Source: Caldilineaceae bacterium (GTDB taxonomy: Bacteria > Chloroflexota > Anaerolineae > Caldilineales > Caldilineaceae). From it: a stretch of DNA of 60,836 bases. The stretch lies in contig JAHBVG010000033.1 of assembly GCA_019637695.1 (NCBI GenBank), forward strand, positions 1-60,836. The letters are read 5' to 3'. The translations under genes and the position numbers were made by a program. Positions 16,733 through 26,104 of the stretch are shown here, piece by piece (the first letter of the stretch is position 1; every line of letters begins with the position of its first letter). The notes beneath the pieces are model-generated. The model did not search any database. It worked only from the letters and a program-made list of their open reading frames with translations, and was not told the DNA's origin.

Positions 16733-16862
16733 CTTTATCACTCGAAATGTACTGATCAACGACATGGTGGAATCTGTAGGTGCGGGCCGACCGCTGCGGT
16801 CGGACTGTAACCGCACTACGTTTCATCATCTTCCTGATCAATCCCCTTTTTCACTCGAAAGG
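16728..16862. repeat. Imperfect direct repeat flanking a palindromic element
   Basis: ATCCCCTTTATCACTCGAAA (about 16729-16747) recurs as ATCCCCTTTTTCACTCGAAA (about 16841-16860). Between them lies a GTAGG-bounded element with the palindrome CCGACCGC-T-GCGGTCGG (16787-16803) and an outer CCGCACTAC (16811-16819). The right copy supplies the ribosome site of the next gene. Confidence 0.6.
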
Positions 16863-16875
16863 ATCACACCCATCC

Positions 16876-17256
16876 ATGTATACCCTCGCTGTTCAACGTG
16901 ATTTTGTGGCTCAGCACTTCTTGATTGGTGGAGATTGGGGCGCAGAGAATCAGTGGCATTCGCACCACTACTATGTGGAGATCCGGCTAGAGGGGGCCGC
17001 GCTGGATCAGCACGGCTACCTTGTCGATATTGTCCATGTGGAGGATCTGCTGGGGCAGATCGTAGCCCAATACCGCGACAAGACACTCAACGATCTGCCC
17101 GCATTCGCCGGGTTGAACCCCAGCATCGAACACTTCTGCCGCATTGTCTGCGCCTGGTTCTCCGAACAACTTCACGCGCCCAACATCTCCGCTGTCAGCG
17201 TCCGCATTTGGGAAAACGAGATCGCCTGGGCGTCGTATCGAATAGAAAGGGATTAA
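16876..17256 (+). CDS. 6-pyruvoyl-tetrahydropterin synthase/QueD homologue lacking catalytic Cys
   Basis: A 126-residue T-fold protein of the PTPS/QueD family. H14, H28 and H30 (in WHSHHYY, in place of the usual HGHNY) fit the zinc site. LNDLPAFAGLNPSIEHF and RIWENEIAWASY match the substrate-binding NPTxE segment and the C-terminal glutamate. The segment between H14 and H28 contains no cysteine, whereas true PTPS and QueD have a catalytic Cys there. It is the last gene of the RibA-RibD/dehydrogenase cluster. The expected chemistry is binding and modifying a pterin or pyrimidine derived from GTP; the missing Cys argues against standard 6-pyruvoyl or 6-carboxy synthase activity. Confidence 0.83.
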   Translation: MYTLAVQRDFVAQHFLIGGDWGAENQWHSHHYYVEIRLEGAALDQHGYLVDIVHVEDLLGQIVAQYRDKTLNDLPAFAGLNPSIEHFCRIVCAWFSEQLHAPNISAVSVRIWENEIAWASYRIERD

Positions 17257-17280
17257 GGATTGGGGATTGGGTAGAGGATC
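17253..17280. repeat. GGATTGG heptamer tract
   Basis: Units ATTAAGG-ATTGGGG-ATTGGGT start inside the stop codon of the PTPS-like gene. Confidence 0.6.
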
Positions 17281-17361
17281 TGAGATCGCCTAATCATGCA
17301 ATTTCCGTAACCGAGATATTGTGTATCGGAGATTCGTTCCTCGCGCTCCCGCCCTCATCCC

Positions 17362-18066
17362 TTAGAAACCGAGATACGCCTCCACCACCTGTGGATCGGT
17401 CAACAGCGTTTTGGCGTTGCCGGTCAGGCGGATCTGGCCGGTTTCCATGACGTAGCCGCGGTGGGCGATTTGTAGCGCGGCTTGCGCGTTCTGTTCCACC
17501 AAAAGGATGGTCGTCCCCTGCTGGTTAATTTCCTGGATGATCTCGAAGATCTGTTCCACGAGGATGGGGGCCAGCCCCATTGACGGTTCATCGAGCAACA
17601 AAATACGTGGGCGGCTCATCAGGGCGCGGCCCATCGCCAGCATCTGCTGTTCCCCGCCCGAAAGGGTGCCGCCCGGCTGCTTCAACCGTTCGCGCAGCCG
17701 GGGGAAGAGATCGAGTACCCGCTCATAATCGGCCTTCACCCCGCTTGCATCGGTGCGGTTGAACGCGCCCATTTCCAGATTTTCTTTCACCGAGAGCCGA
17801 GCAAAGATTTTGCGACCCTCTGGCGATTGAGAAAGCCCCATTTGCGTAACCTTGTGCGCGGGCAGATGGTCGATCTGGTTGTCCTCCAGGCGAATGGCCC
17901 CCGAGCGCGGCTTCAAGATCCCGCTGATGGTGTTGAGTGTGGTAGTTTTGCCCGCGCCATTCGAGCCAATCAAGGTGACGATCTCCCCTTTGTCCACTGT
18001 CAGAGAGATGCCTTTGAGGGCGTGGATGCGGCCGTAGTAGGTGTGAATATTTTCGAGTGTGAGCAT
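17362..18066 (-). CDS. livF: Branched-chain amino acid ABC transporter ATPase LivF
   Basis: A 234-residue ATPase, the normal length for LivF. Walker A is GSNGAGKTT, the signature is LSGGEQQMLAMGRAL, Walker B is ILLLDEPSMGLAPILVEQIF, and the end is EAYLGF as in LivF. It starts at the ATG at 18066; the frame is open upstream through repeat sequence. It is the last gene of livKHMGF and powers import with LivG through LivHM. Paralogous transporters take up amides, urea or short peptides, so leucine/isoleucine/valine specificity is not proven. Confidence 0.92.
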   Translation of the reverse strand: MLTLENIHTYYGRIHALKGISLTVDKGEIVTLIGSNGAGKTTTLNTISGILKPRSGAIRLEDNQIDHLPAHKVTQMGLSQSPEGRKIFARLSVKENLEMGAFNRTDASGVKADYERVLDLFPRLRERLKQPGGTLSGGEQQMLAMGRALMSRPRILLLDEPSMGLAPILVEQIFEIIQEINQQGTTILLVEQNAQAALQIAHRGYVMETGQIRLTGNAKTLLTDPQVVEAYLGF

Positions 18067-18105
18067 GTTGGGTATTGGATAATTGGGTATTGGATATTGG
18101 GTTTG
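18067..18105. repeat. TTGGGTA heptamer tract in the liv operon
   Basis: Units TTGGGTA-TTGGATA-ATTGGGT-ATTGGAT-ATTGGGT fill the 49-base gap between livG and livF, an example of the repeat within an operon. Confidence 0.75.
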
Positions 18106-18115
18106 CTGACGTCCG

Positions 18116-18912
18116 CTATGCGCCCCGATCCACGCCGCCAGTATGCACCAGCACACCCAGCCCCAGGTATGCCTCAATGACCCGCGGATCAGAACGGACT
18201 TCGGCGGGTATCCCCTCGGCAATCTTTTTGCCGTAGTCGAGTACTGTCACCTGTTCCGAAATGTTCATCACCACTTTCATGTCGTGTTCGATCAAAAAGA
18301 CGGTGATCCCCATCTGGTCGCGCAGCCGGTGGACCAGATCCATCATGCGATCGGTTTCGCGCGGATTCATACCGGCGGCGGGTTCGTCGAGCAGGAGCAG
18401 TTTGGGGCGACTGCCCAGAGCGCGTGCAATTTCAAGCAATCGTTGATCTCCATAGGGCAGGCTGGTGGAGACGGCGTCGCCTTTGCCAGCAAGTCCGACG
18501 AACGCCAGCAGTTCGCGCGCATAGTCTACGGCGCGCTGTTCCTCGGCCTTCTGCGCCGACGTGCGGAAGACAGCGCCCCACGGCGACTGCTTCATACGCA
18601 CATGTTGGCCCACCAGCACATTCTCCAGCGCGGTCATGCCGCCGAAGAGCCGGATATTTTGATAGGTGCGCGCGATCCCCAGATCGGTGATCTGATCAGG
18701 GCGCAACCCCACCAGTGAACGACCGTCAAAGCGGATATCGCCCTCCTCGGGGCGATAAAGCCCGGTGAGACAGTTGAAGAAGGTGGTTTTGCCCGCGCCG
18801 TTAGGACCAATCAGGCTGGCGATCATTCTAGGTTGGATTTCGAGATCAACGCGATCGACGGCGACCAATCCACCGAAAACTTTGGTAACACCCACGGCGG
18901 AAAGTAGACTCA

Positions 18913-18913
<1 letters not shown>
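18116..18913 (-). CDS. livG: Branched-chain amino acid ABC transporter ATPase LivG
   Basis: A 265-residue ATPase with Walker A GPNGAGKTTFFNCLTG, the LivG-specific GIARTYQNIRLF, signature LPYGDQRLLEIARAL and Walker B LLLLDEPAAGMNPRE. The C-terminal IEAYLGL is typical of LivG. Its start codon shares one base with the stop of livM (TGATG), indicating translational coupling. It pairs with LivF to energise the LivHM channel. Confidence 0.93.
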
Positions 18914-20637
<1,724 letters not shown>

Positions 20638-20639
20638 GG

Positions 20640-21719
20640 TTAGGCCTTTTTCTTACTCAATACTTCGCCAAAGAGGCCCGAAGGCCGGAAGATCAGGATC
20701 AATACCAGGACCGAAAAGGCGATGATGTCCTTGTATTCGGTGGGGATGCCCAACGCGCTCGGCCCCAACGATTCGATCAACCCCAGGATTAGCGCGCCAA
20801 ACATGGCGCCGGGGATGTTGCCGATGCCGCCCAACACCGCCGCGGTGAACGCCTTCAACCCAGGGATAAATCCACTGTTGAATTTGACAATCGTATTATG
20901 GAAGCCGAGCATGACGCCTGCCGCGCCGGCCAGCGCCCCGGCCAACACAAAGGTCGCTACAATCACCGCATCCACGTTGACGCCCATGAGCGCAGCGGTG
21001 TCGCGATCCTCGGCCACAGCGCGCATGGCGCGGCCCAGTTTCGTCCGCTTGATGATCAGATAGAGCGTTAGCATAAGGATGACGGACGTGAAGAAGATAA
21101 TTGCCCCTGTGTAGGGGATAAAGACACGTCCGAGTCGGAGACCGCCGGCGATAAGATCCGGTTTTTGATAGCTGTGGGGGCTGACGCCGAAAATGAGCAG
21201 CACTGAATATTGCAAAAAGAGCGAGGCGCCGATAGCGCTGATCAGCGGCACGAGCCGGGGCGCACGGCGCAATGGTCGGTAAGCGATCCGCTCCAGCGTG
21301 ACGCCAGTCAGCGCCGAGCCTGTCATACCCAACAAGAGGATGAAGAGCAGCGCCGCCACCACCACCAGCGTCGGCCCTGACATCCATCCTTGCGCAGCCG
21401 CCACTTGCAAGGCAAAGAAGCCCGTGACGCCGCCGATCATCATCACCTCGCCGTGGGCAAAGTTGATCATAAAGAGGATGCCGTAGACAAGGGTATAGCC
21501 CAAGGCGACAAGCGCATAAACGCCGCCCAACACCAATCCATTAATCGCCTGGGAGATCCAAAATGAAGCGGGGTACCCTTCGGCAATGCCAACGGTAATC
21601 ACGCGCCAAACCACCAGCGATAAAATAACGACGCCAAAGGTCCAGATCAATAGCTTCGAGTAGGATTGTTTTGACGTCCTGAAACCACGTAGGGAATCGG
21701 TTGAAACAGAGCCAGCCAT
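20640..21719 (-). CDS. livH: Branched-chain amino acid ABC transporter permease LivH
   Basis: A 359-residue permease with eight or so membrane segments. Family patterns are NGLVLGGVYALVALGYTLVYGILFMINFAHGEVMMIG, the cytoplasmic loop LGRAMRAVAEDRDTAALMGVNVD, and AFTAAVLGGIGNIPGAMFGALILG. The N terminus is about 45 residues longer than usual and starts with a polar stretch. It follows livK after a gap that contains a terminator hairpin, and precedes livM by 2 bases. Confidence 0.93.
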   Translation of the reverse strand: MAGSVSTDSLRGFRTSKQSYSKLLIWTFGVVILSLVVWRVITVGIAEGYPASFWISQAINGLVLGGVYALVALGYTLVYGILFMINFAHGEVMMIGGVTGFFALQVAAAQGWMSGPTLVVVAALLFILLLGMTGSALTGVTLERIAYRPLRRAPRLVPLISAIGASLFLQYSVLLIFGVSPHSYQKPDLIAGGLRLGRVFIPYTGAIIFFTSVILMLTLYLIIKRTKLGRAMRAVAEDRDTAALMGVNVDAVIVATFVLAGALAGAAGVMLGFHNTIVKFNSGFIPGLKAFTAAVLGGIGNIPGAMFGALILGLIESLGPSALGIPTEYKDIIAFSVLVLILIFRPSGLFGEVLSKKKA

Positions 21720-21803
21720 AGATCTCTCACAGTGAACCAGCCGGGGCAGCGATAATGAGATAGCCCTCGGACTATTCGTAATTTTTTACACAAGGAAGGA
21801 TTG

Positions 21804-21840
21804 AAAAAAAGGTGGGGCGAGAGACTCACTCTGCCCCACC
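21804..21840 (-). terminator. Intrinsic terminator/attenuator between livK and livH
   Basis: On the minus strand GGTGGGGC (21840-21833) pairs with GCCCCACC (21818-21811), extended by CAGAG/CTCT pairs, and a run of seven Ts follows (21810-21804). Placed between livK and livH, it would let most transcripts stop after livK so the binding protein is made in excess. Confidence 0.88.
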
Positions 21841-21866
21841 TCTGGGAAATCAGGATCGGTTATCGC

Positions 21867-23141
21867 CTATTCGAGACCGTAACCGGCGACCTGCACCCAG
21901 CTACCGTTTTCGACTCGGAAGATTTGGACACCACCTGCGCCACATTCACCAATCTCGGTGCAGGAGAGCAGGCCAGTCAACCCTTGCAGACCACTCGTCT
22001 CGCGGATGGCGCTGATCAACGCCTCGCGGTCGATGACCAGATTGCCGTTGCCGTCCACGGTGGCGACACGGCTGATGGCATCGGCAATTAACATCACGGA
22101 ATCATACGATTGACCATGGAATGGCCCCAGATCGTCGGGGGAGACCCCATATTTGTCCAGATATTTCTGGTCGAAGTCAGTGTTCAGATCTGGGTTGTCG
22201 GCGCCAGCTACAAAGGACATGTATGTACCTTCAGCCGCTGCACCTGCCGCATTCAGGTATTGCTGGGTGTATGCGCCATCGTCACTCATGAAGAGAGTCT
22301 CTTCCAGGCCCGGTGTCTCGGCCATCTGCTGGACGATGAGCGCTGCCTCGGTGGCGTACCCGCCGAAGAAAATCAATTGCGGTGAGCTGGTGCCAATGCG
22401 AGCCAGAGCAGCGCGAAAATCGGTGTCGCCCACTTGCACGCCCTCAAAATTGGTGACAGTGCCATCCAACCCTTCAAAGCTGGACTGGAAGACCTCGGCC
22501 AGGCCCTTGCCATAATCTGAGTTGTCATGTACCACGGCCACGTTGGTCAGGCCCAGGTCGCTGAAGACAAAGTTAGCATCCACAGATCCTTGCAAGGCAT
22601 CGCTCAAGGCTACGCGATTGCAGACGTCACAATCAGCAGAAGTCACGTTGGGATTGGTGGCGCTTGGCGAGACAAAGGGGATGCGCGCTTCGCGCAGGAT
22701 CGGGATCAGGCCAAAGGTCTCGCCAGAGCAGGTGCCGCCGCTGACGGCGACGATAGTCTCATCGGCGGCGAATTTGTTCGCAACCACCGTACCCTGATCG
22801 CCAGAGCAGGCGCCGTCCTCGACAACCAGCTCAAAGAGGAAGCCCTCCAAACCGCCCGCAGCATTGAGATCGTCGACGGCGATCTCAGCAGCTTGCCGAA
22901 TGTCCAGGCCAGGATCTGGAATGGGGCCAGTCAAGGCGACCGAATTGCCAATGCGGATAGTCTCACCGGGAGCAACAATGACCTGACCACCACTGCTGGC
23001 GGGCTGCTCGGCAGCCGGCGCCGGCGTCGCGGCCGCAGGCTGCGCGCCCGTTCCTGGGGCCGGTTGCGCAGGAGCTGGGCAGGCTGCCAGAAGCAGCGCA
23101 ACCACCAAAAGTAACCCTAACAAAGCGGTTCGTTTCTGCAT
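21867..23141 (-). CDS. livK: Branched-chain amino acid-type substrate-binding lipoprotein LivK
   Basis: A 424-residue periplasmic-type binding protein anchored as a lipoprotein. The signal peptide is LLGLLLVVALLLAAC with the lipobox cysteine at residue 21, followed by an Ala/Pro-rich linker of about 40 residues. The mature part begins with IRIGNSVALTGPIPDPGLDIRQA and is a type I periplasmic binding fold of the LivJ/LivK/AmiC class. AAGGAGA precedes the ATG. It is first in livKHMGF. Ligand specificity could be amino acids, amides or short aliphatic compounds. Confidence 0.92.
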   Translation of the reverse strand: MQKRTALLGLLLVVALLLAACPAPAQPAPGTGAQPAAATPAPAAEQPASSGGQVIVAPGETIRIGNSVALTGPIPDPGLDIRQAAEIAVDDLNAAGGLEGFLFELVVEDGACSGDQGTVVANKFAADETIVAVSGGTCSGETFGLIPILREARIPFVSPSATNPNVTSADCDVCNRVALSDALQGSVDANFVFSDLGLTNVAVVHDNSDYGKGLAEVFQSSFEGLDGTVTNFEGVQVGDTDFRAALARIGTSSPQLIFFGGYATEAALIVQQMAETPGLEETLFMSDDGAYTQQYLNAAGAAAEGTYMSFVAGADNPDLNTDFDQKYLDKYGVSPDDLGPFHGQSYDSVMLIADAISRVATVDGNGNLVIDREALISAIRETSGLQGLTGLLSCTEIGECGAGGVQIFRVENGSWVQVAGYGLE

Positions 23142-23549
23142 GAAATTCTCCTTCTCAGATGATAGAAAGTGGATGGATGTGTATTCAAAAAGAAATTGTT
23201 AATCTAATCAAATACTTGCTGACAGGTGTTTTGAACCTTGCACTCAAGAAACCATTCAAGAATATATGTGGATAACTGGCCTGTGGATAACACTGCAAGG
23301 TAGTGCCAACAAACATGTAGTGGGAGATCTACAAGATGGACCGTTCCGATTATAGAAAATGGACCTGAGTTTGTCAAAGACATTATCAGGACATATCTAC
23401 TTTTAGAGAAATTTTCTATTGGAAATAGAAGACTATGTTATAATGATGCGCAGTTTGCCAAACGTTGTCCACACTCAACGGTTGAAGTGGACACGTTTGG
23501 CTAATTTATGTTGAAATTACGTCTTCCATTGAGGTAGATCACACATTCT
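23142..23549. other. Divergent intergenic region between livK and coaE
   Basis: An AT-rich gap of 408 bases with no credible gene. The livK side shows no consensus promoter that I can defend. The coaE side holds a TATAAT and a long hairpin, listed separately. No heptamer repeats are present, which is unusual for this window. Confidence 0.6.
23439..23501 (+). promoter_or_regulatory. -10 box and long leader hairpin upstream of coaE
   Basis: TATAAT at 23439-23444 lacks a good -35 box (TTCTAT at 23415-23420 would give 18 bases). Right after it GCCAAACGTTGTCCAC (23457-23472) pairs with GTGGACACGTTTGGC (23487-23501) apart from a small bulge. The loop contains TCAAC-G-GTTGA. The stem would sit at the very 5' end of the coaE transcript or act as an operator on DNA. 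Confidence 0.55.
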
Positions 23550-24191
23550 ATGTCTGACAAATCTCTCGTCATTGGTTTGACCGGTAACATTGCCACAGGC
23601 AAGAGTACCATTTTAAAATATCTGGCCGACAAGTGCGCGGCGATCATCGACGCCGACAAACTCGCCCACCGGGTGATGGAACCGGGTGGCGCAGCCTATG
23701 ATGCTGTCGTGCGCGTCTTCGGCAAGGGCATCCTCGCTGAGGATGGAACAATAGATCGCAAAAAGCTGGCGCAAATTGTCTTCTCGAATCCCATTGAATT
23801 GGGTAAGCTGGAAAAGCTGGTCCATCCCAAAGTCTTTGAACTGGGCCGACAGGAAATTGAAAAAGCAGAGTCCCCGCTTGTGGTTTTAGAAGCAATCAAA
23901 CTGCTCGAAGCTGGGTTGATGGTTACGCTCTGCGATGAAGTCTGGGTAGTCACCTCTAATTTTGCCAATCAGATGAAACGATTGCTAGAATTCCGTGGCA
24001 TGGACGAAGAACAGGCGCGCCAGATCATCAACATCCAGCCGCCCCAGGCTGCCAAGATCAACCAGGCGGATCGGGTAATTGATAATAACGGTTCGCTGGA
24101 TGAACTCTACGCGCAGCTCGATGCGATCTGGAATGACTTGCGGCGTCGCTACCCGACCCGGATGCACGCGCTGATAAACCACAGTCGCTAA
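23550..24191 (+). CDS. coaE: Dephospho-CoA kinase
   Basis: A 213-residue kinase for the last step of coenzyme A synthesis. It has Walker A GLTGNIATGKST near residues 9-20, the DADKLAHRVMEPGGAAYDAVV substrate segment, HPKVFEL, and VWVVTSNFANQMKRLLEFRGMDEEQARQII, which is the usual lid region. The CoaE fold is complete and of normal length. It is followed by a small membrane protein and dnaJ. A hairpin lies in its leader. Confidence 0.93.
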   Translation: MSDKSLVIGLTGNIATGKSTILKYLADKCAAIIDADKLAHRVMEPGGAAYDAVVRVFGKGILAEDGTIDRKKLAQIVFSNPIELGKLEKLVHPKVFELGRQEIEKAESPLVVLEAIKLLEAGLMVTLCDEVWVVTSNFANQMKRLLEFRGMDEEQARQIINIQPPQAAKINQADRVIDNNGSLDELYAQLDAIWNDLRRRYPTRMHALINHSR

Positions 24192-24212
24192 CCTTCTTTC
24201 TAGAGTATAGTT

Positions 24213-24404
24213 ATGCAAGCATTGAAGAATTTCTGGAGCAACCACCCTCTCCTTTCCAACTGGTTGGTGCTTGCTTTGGGCTTTGTCGTCATTTTGGGGA
24301 TCAGTGCCCGCCACGTGGGCTTTACCGCTGGCCAATGGGCAGCGTTGATCACAGTCACCGTCTTGTTAGCCGGCCTCTGCGCCTGGATCATCGATTGGGA
24401 ATGA
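24213..24404 (+). CDS. Small two-helix membrane protein
   Basis: A 63-residue protein with two hydrophobic segments (about 17-32 and 41-58) joined by a short loop, ending in WIIDWE. It begins 21 bases after coaE. I do not recognise a family. The hydrophobic pattern, the position in line with coaE and the clean start support a real gene, but there is no other evidence. Confidence 0.55.
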   Translation: MQALKNFWSNHPLLSNWLVLALGFVVILGISARHVGFTAGQWAALITVTVLLAGLCAWIIDWE

Positions 24405-24408
24405 GTAA

Positions 24409-24487
24409 ATGGGGATTGGTGACTGGGGATTGGGGATTGGGAAGAAGCTCTTTCTCGATCTCTAATCCCCAGTCACCAATCCCCCAT
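24409..24487. repeat. GGGGATT/GGTGACT heptamer dyad (long stem)
   Basis: The block at 24409-24431 (GGGATTGGTGACTGGGGATT at its end) is repeated inverted at 24464-24487 with a single bulged base, giving a stem of about 22 bp and a loop of about 32. One of the best examples of the inverted-pair layout. Confidence 0.85.
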
Positions 24488-24528
24488 AAAACGCATACAG
24501 TGGATCGAGTAGGAACACAGTAACGACT

Positions 24529-25656
24529 ATGAGCAAACGTGATTACTATGAAGTGTTAGGGGTGGAGCGCGGCGCCGATCAGGCAACGCTCAAGCGAGCC
24601 TTCCGTAAGCTGGCCCAGCAATATCACCCCGACGTTAACAAATCACCCGAGGCCGAAGCCCAATTCAAGGAGATCAACGAAGCCTATCAGGTGTTGAGCG
24701 AGCCTCAGAAGCGGGCGGCGTACGATCGCTTTGGTCATGCCGCCACTGGGCCAGGCAGCGGCTTCAACGATTTCTCTGGGGCGGGTTTTGGCGATCTAGG
24801 CAGTATCTTCGAGGAGTTCTTCAGCGGCTTCGCTGGCGCTAACACGCGCGGACGACGCAACGGCCCCCGCCGCGGCGCAGATCTGCGTGTGGACATCTCG
24901 TTGAGCTTCGAGGAAGCAGCCTTTGGCGTCGAGAAGGAACTCGAAGTGCCGCGCATGGATGGCTGTGATCGCTGTAATAGCAGTGGTGCCGAGCCAGGGA
25001 CCAGCCCTGAGCGCTGCTCTACTTGCGGCGGCAGCGGCGAAGTCCAACGGCGACAGCAGAGTCCGCTCTTTGGCGCCATTGTCACAGCGTCTCCCTGCCC
25101 GAACTGCGGTGGTGAAGGGGAAATTGTCAAAACACCCTGCACCAAGTGCAACGGACGCAAGCGCGTACAGGTCACGCGTAAGTTAAAGGTGAATGTCCCT
25201 GCTGGGGTGGATGAAGGCACACGCATCCGTCTGGCCGGCGAAGGGGAAGCAGGCATGTTGGGCGGTCCGCCTGGCAATCTCTTTGTGGTGATCACCATTG
25301 AACCGCACCCGATCTTCATGCGCAATGAGTTCGATATCCATATGGAATTGCCTATCAGCTTTGCGCAGGCGGCTTTGGGCGATACAATCGAGATCCCTAC
25401 GCTCGAAAATGGACGCGAACCATTGGAGATCCCAGCGGGGACGCAAACCGGCAAAAATTTCCGGCTGCGCGGGTTGGGTATTCCTCGTTTGCAGCGCACC
25501 GGACGCGGTGATCTCAATGTGACGGTGCGGGTAATTACCCCCACAGATCTGTCCGATGAACAGAAAGATCTCTTCCGCAGACTCGCTGTTACCCTGGGCA
25601 CGGAAATAAACGAACCCAAAAAAGGGTTTTTTGAACGTCTCTGGGGAGACGATTAA
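24529..25656 (+). CDS. dnaJ: Chaperone DnaJ
   Basis: A 375-residue type I Hsp40. The J domain (1-70) has HPDVN, a G/F-rich region follows (about 75-110), and four zinc motifs are present: [24 protein letters not shown] and CTKCNGRK. The C-terminal substrate-binding domain is complete. DnaJ delivers clients to DnaK and stimulates its ATPase. dnaK itself is not in the window, while hrcA and grpE follow after 450 bases. No CIRCE lies upstream of dnaJ, so it may be regulated apart from hrcA-grpE. Confidence 0.95.
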   Translation: MSKRDYYEVLGVERGADQATLKRAFRKLAQQYHPDVNKSPEAEAQFKEINEAYQVLSEPQKRAAYDRFGHAATGPGSGFNDFSGAGFGDLGSIFEEFFSGFAGANTRGRRNGPRRGADLRVDISLSFEEAAFGVEKELEVPRMDGCDRCNSSGAEPGTSPERCSTCGGSGEVQRRQQSPLFGAIVTASPCPNCGGEGEIVKTPCTKCNGRKRVQVTRKLKVNVPAGVDEGTRIRLAGEGEAGMLGGPPGNLFVVITIEPHPIFMRNEFDIHMELPISFAQAALGDTIEIPTLENGREPLEIPAGTQTGKNFRLRGLGIPRLQRTGRGDLNVTVRVITPTDLSDEQKDLFRRLAVTLGTEINEPKKGFFERLWGDD

Positions 25657-25698
25657 CGCTGACCCCAACTCTGATGATCGGAAGTTCAACCAGAAAAG

Positions 25699-25733
25699 AA
25701 CGAGGAGTGGGATCTCTCCCAACTCCTCGTTTT
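25699..25733 (+). terminator. Intrinsic terminator after dnaJ
   Basis: AACGAGGAGT (25699-25708) pairs with ACTCCTCGTT (25722-25731); the loop has GGGA/TCCC that can extend the stem, and TTTT follows. The T-run is short but the stem is perfect. Confidence 0.75.
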
Positions 25734-25839
25734 GATCCAGGCTCACCGTTTTTGGGGCGCTCCGGTTGGGTCCGTGACCGGCGAAGAACATTCTTATCCC
25801 TATCTGATAGAAGCCATTTAAACATCATACAATTCGGTA

Positions 25840-25905
25840 CGGGTGCTGCTTGCCGCACCCAGCGGATGCAGCAAGCGGACGCTGCGTCCGCAAGCGCCCC
25901 TACGA
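25840..25905. repeat. CCCCTAC-bounded palindromic element
   Basis: The perfect palindrome GCGGACGC-T-GCGTCCGC (25875-25891) is followed by GCGCCCCTAC (25894-25903). The layout (8-bp arms, a single T centre, GTAGGGGC edge on the other strand) matches the element at 16776-16819. Confidence 0.55.
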
Positions 25906-25960
25906 TTGTACGAACTTTATATGTGTTCTCTATGAAATAGGTCATCAATTTGGCTTACCC

Positions 25961-25989
25961 TTGACAGCCTCCACACGCGATGCTATGAT
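25961..25989 (+). promoter_or_regulatory. Sigma70-type promoter of hrcA-grpE
   Basis: TTGACA (25961-25966) and TATGAT (25984-25989) are 17 bases apart. The CIRCE operator begins 15 bases downstream of the -10 box, so HrcA bound there would block initiation or early elongation. Confidence 0.88.
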
Positions 25990-26004
25990 CGCCGAAAGTC
26001 CAAG

Positions 26005-26031
26005 TTAGCACTCGCCATCGTTGAGTGCTAA
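26005..26031. promoter_or_regulatory. CIRCE operator (HrcA binding site)
   Basis: TTAGCACTC-N9-GAGTGCTAA matches the CIRCE consensus with no mismatch. The hrcA gene starts 74 bases downstream, giving the classical autoregulated heat-shock circuit. Confidence 0.97.
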
Positions 26032-26104
26032 CGGAATGATAAGAAGTACGCAATGAGTCACGCGCAACGGACTTTGTGAAAACAAGTTGGGGTAGAGGAG
26101 CCTT

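Noticed and set aside
24409..24487. Possible CRISPR array in the repeated gaps
   Set aside because: The repeats are 7 bases long, contiguous and degenerate, without unique spacers of constant length and without cas genes.
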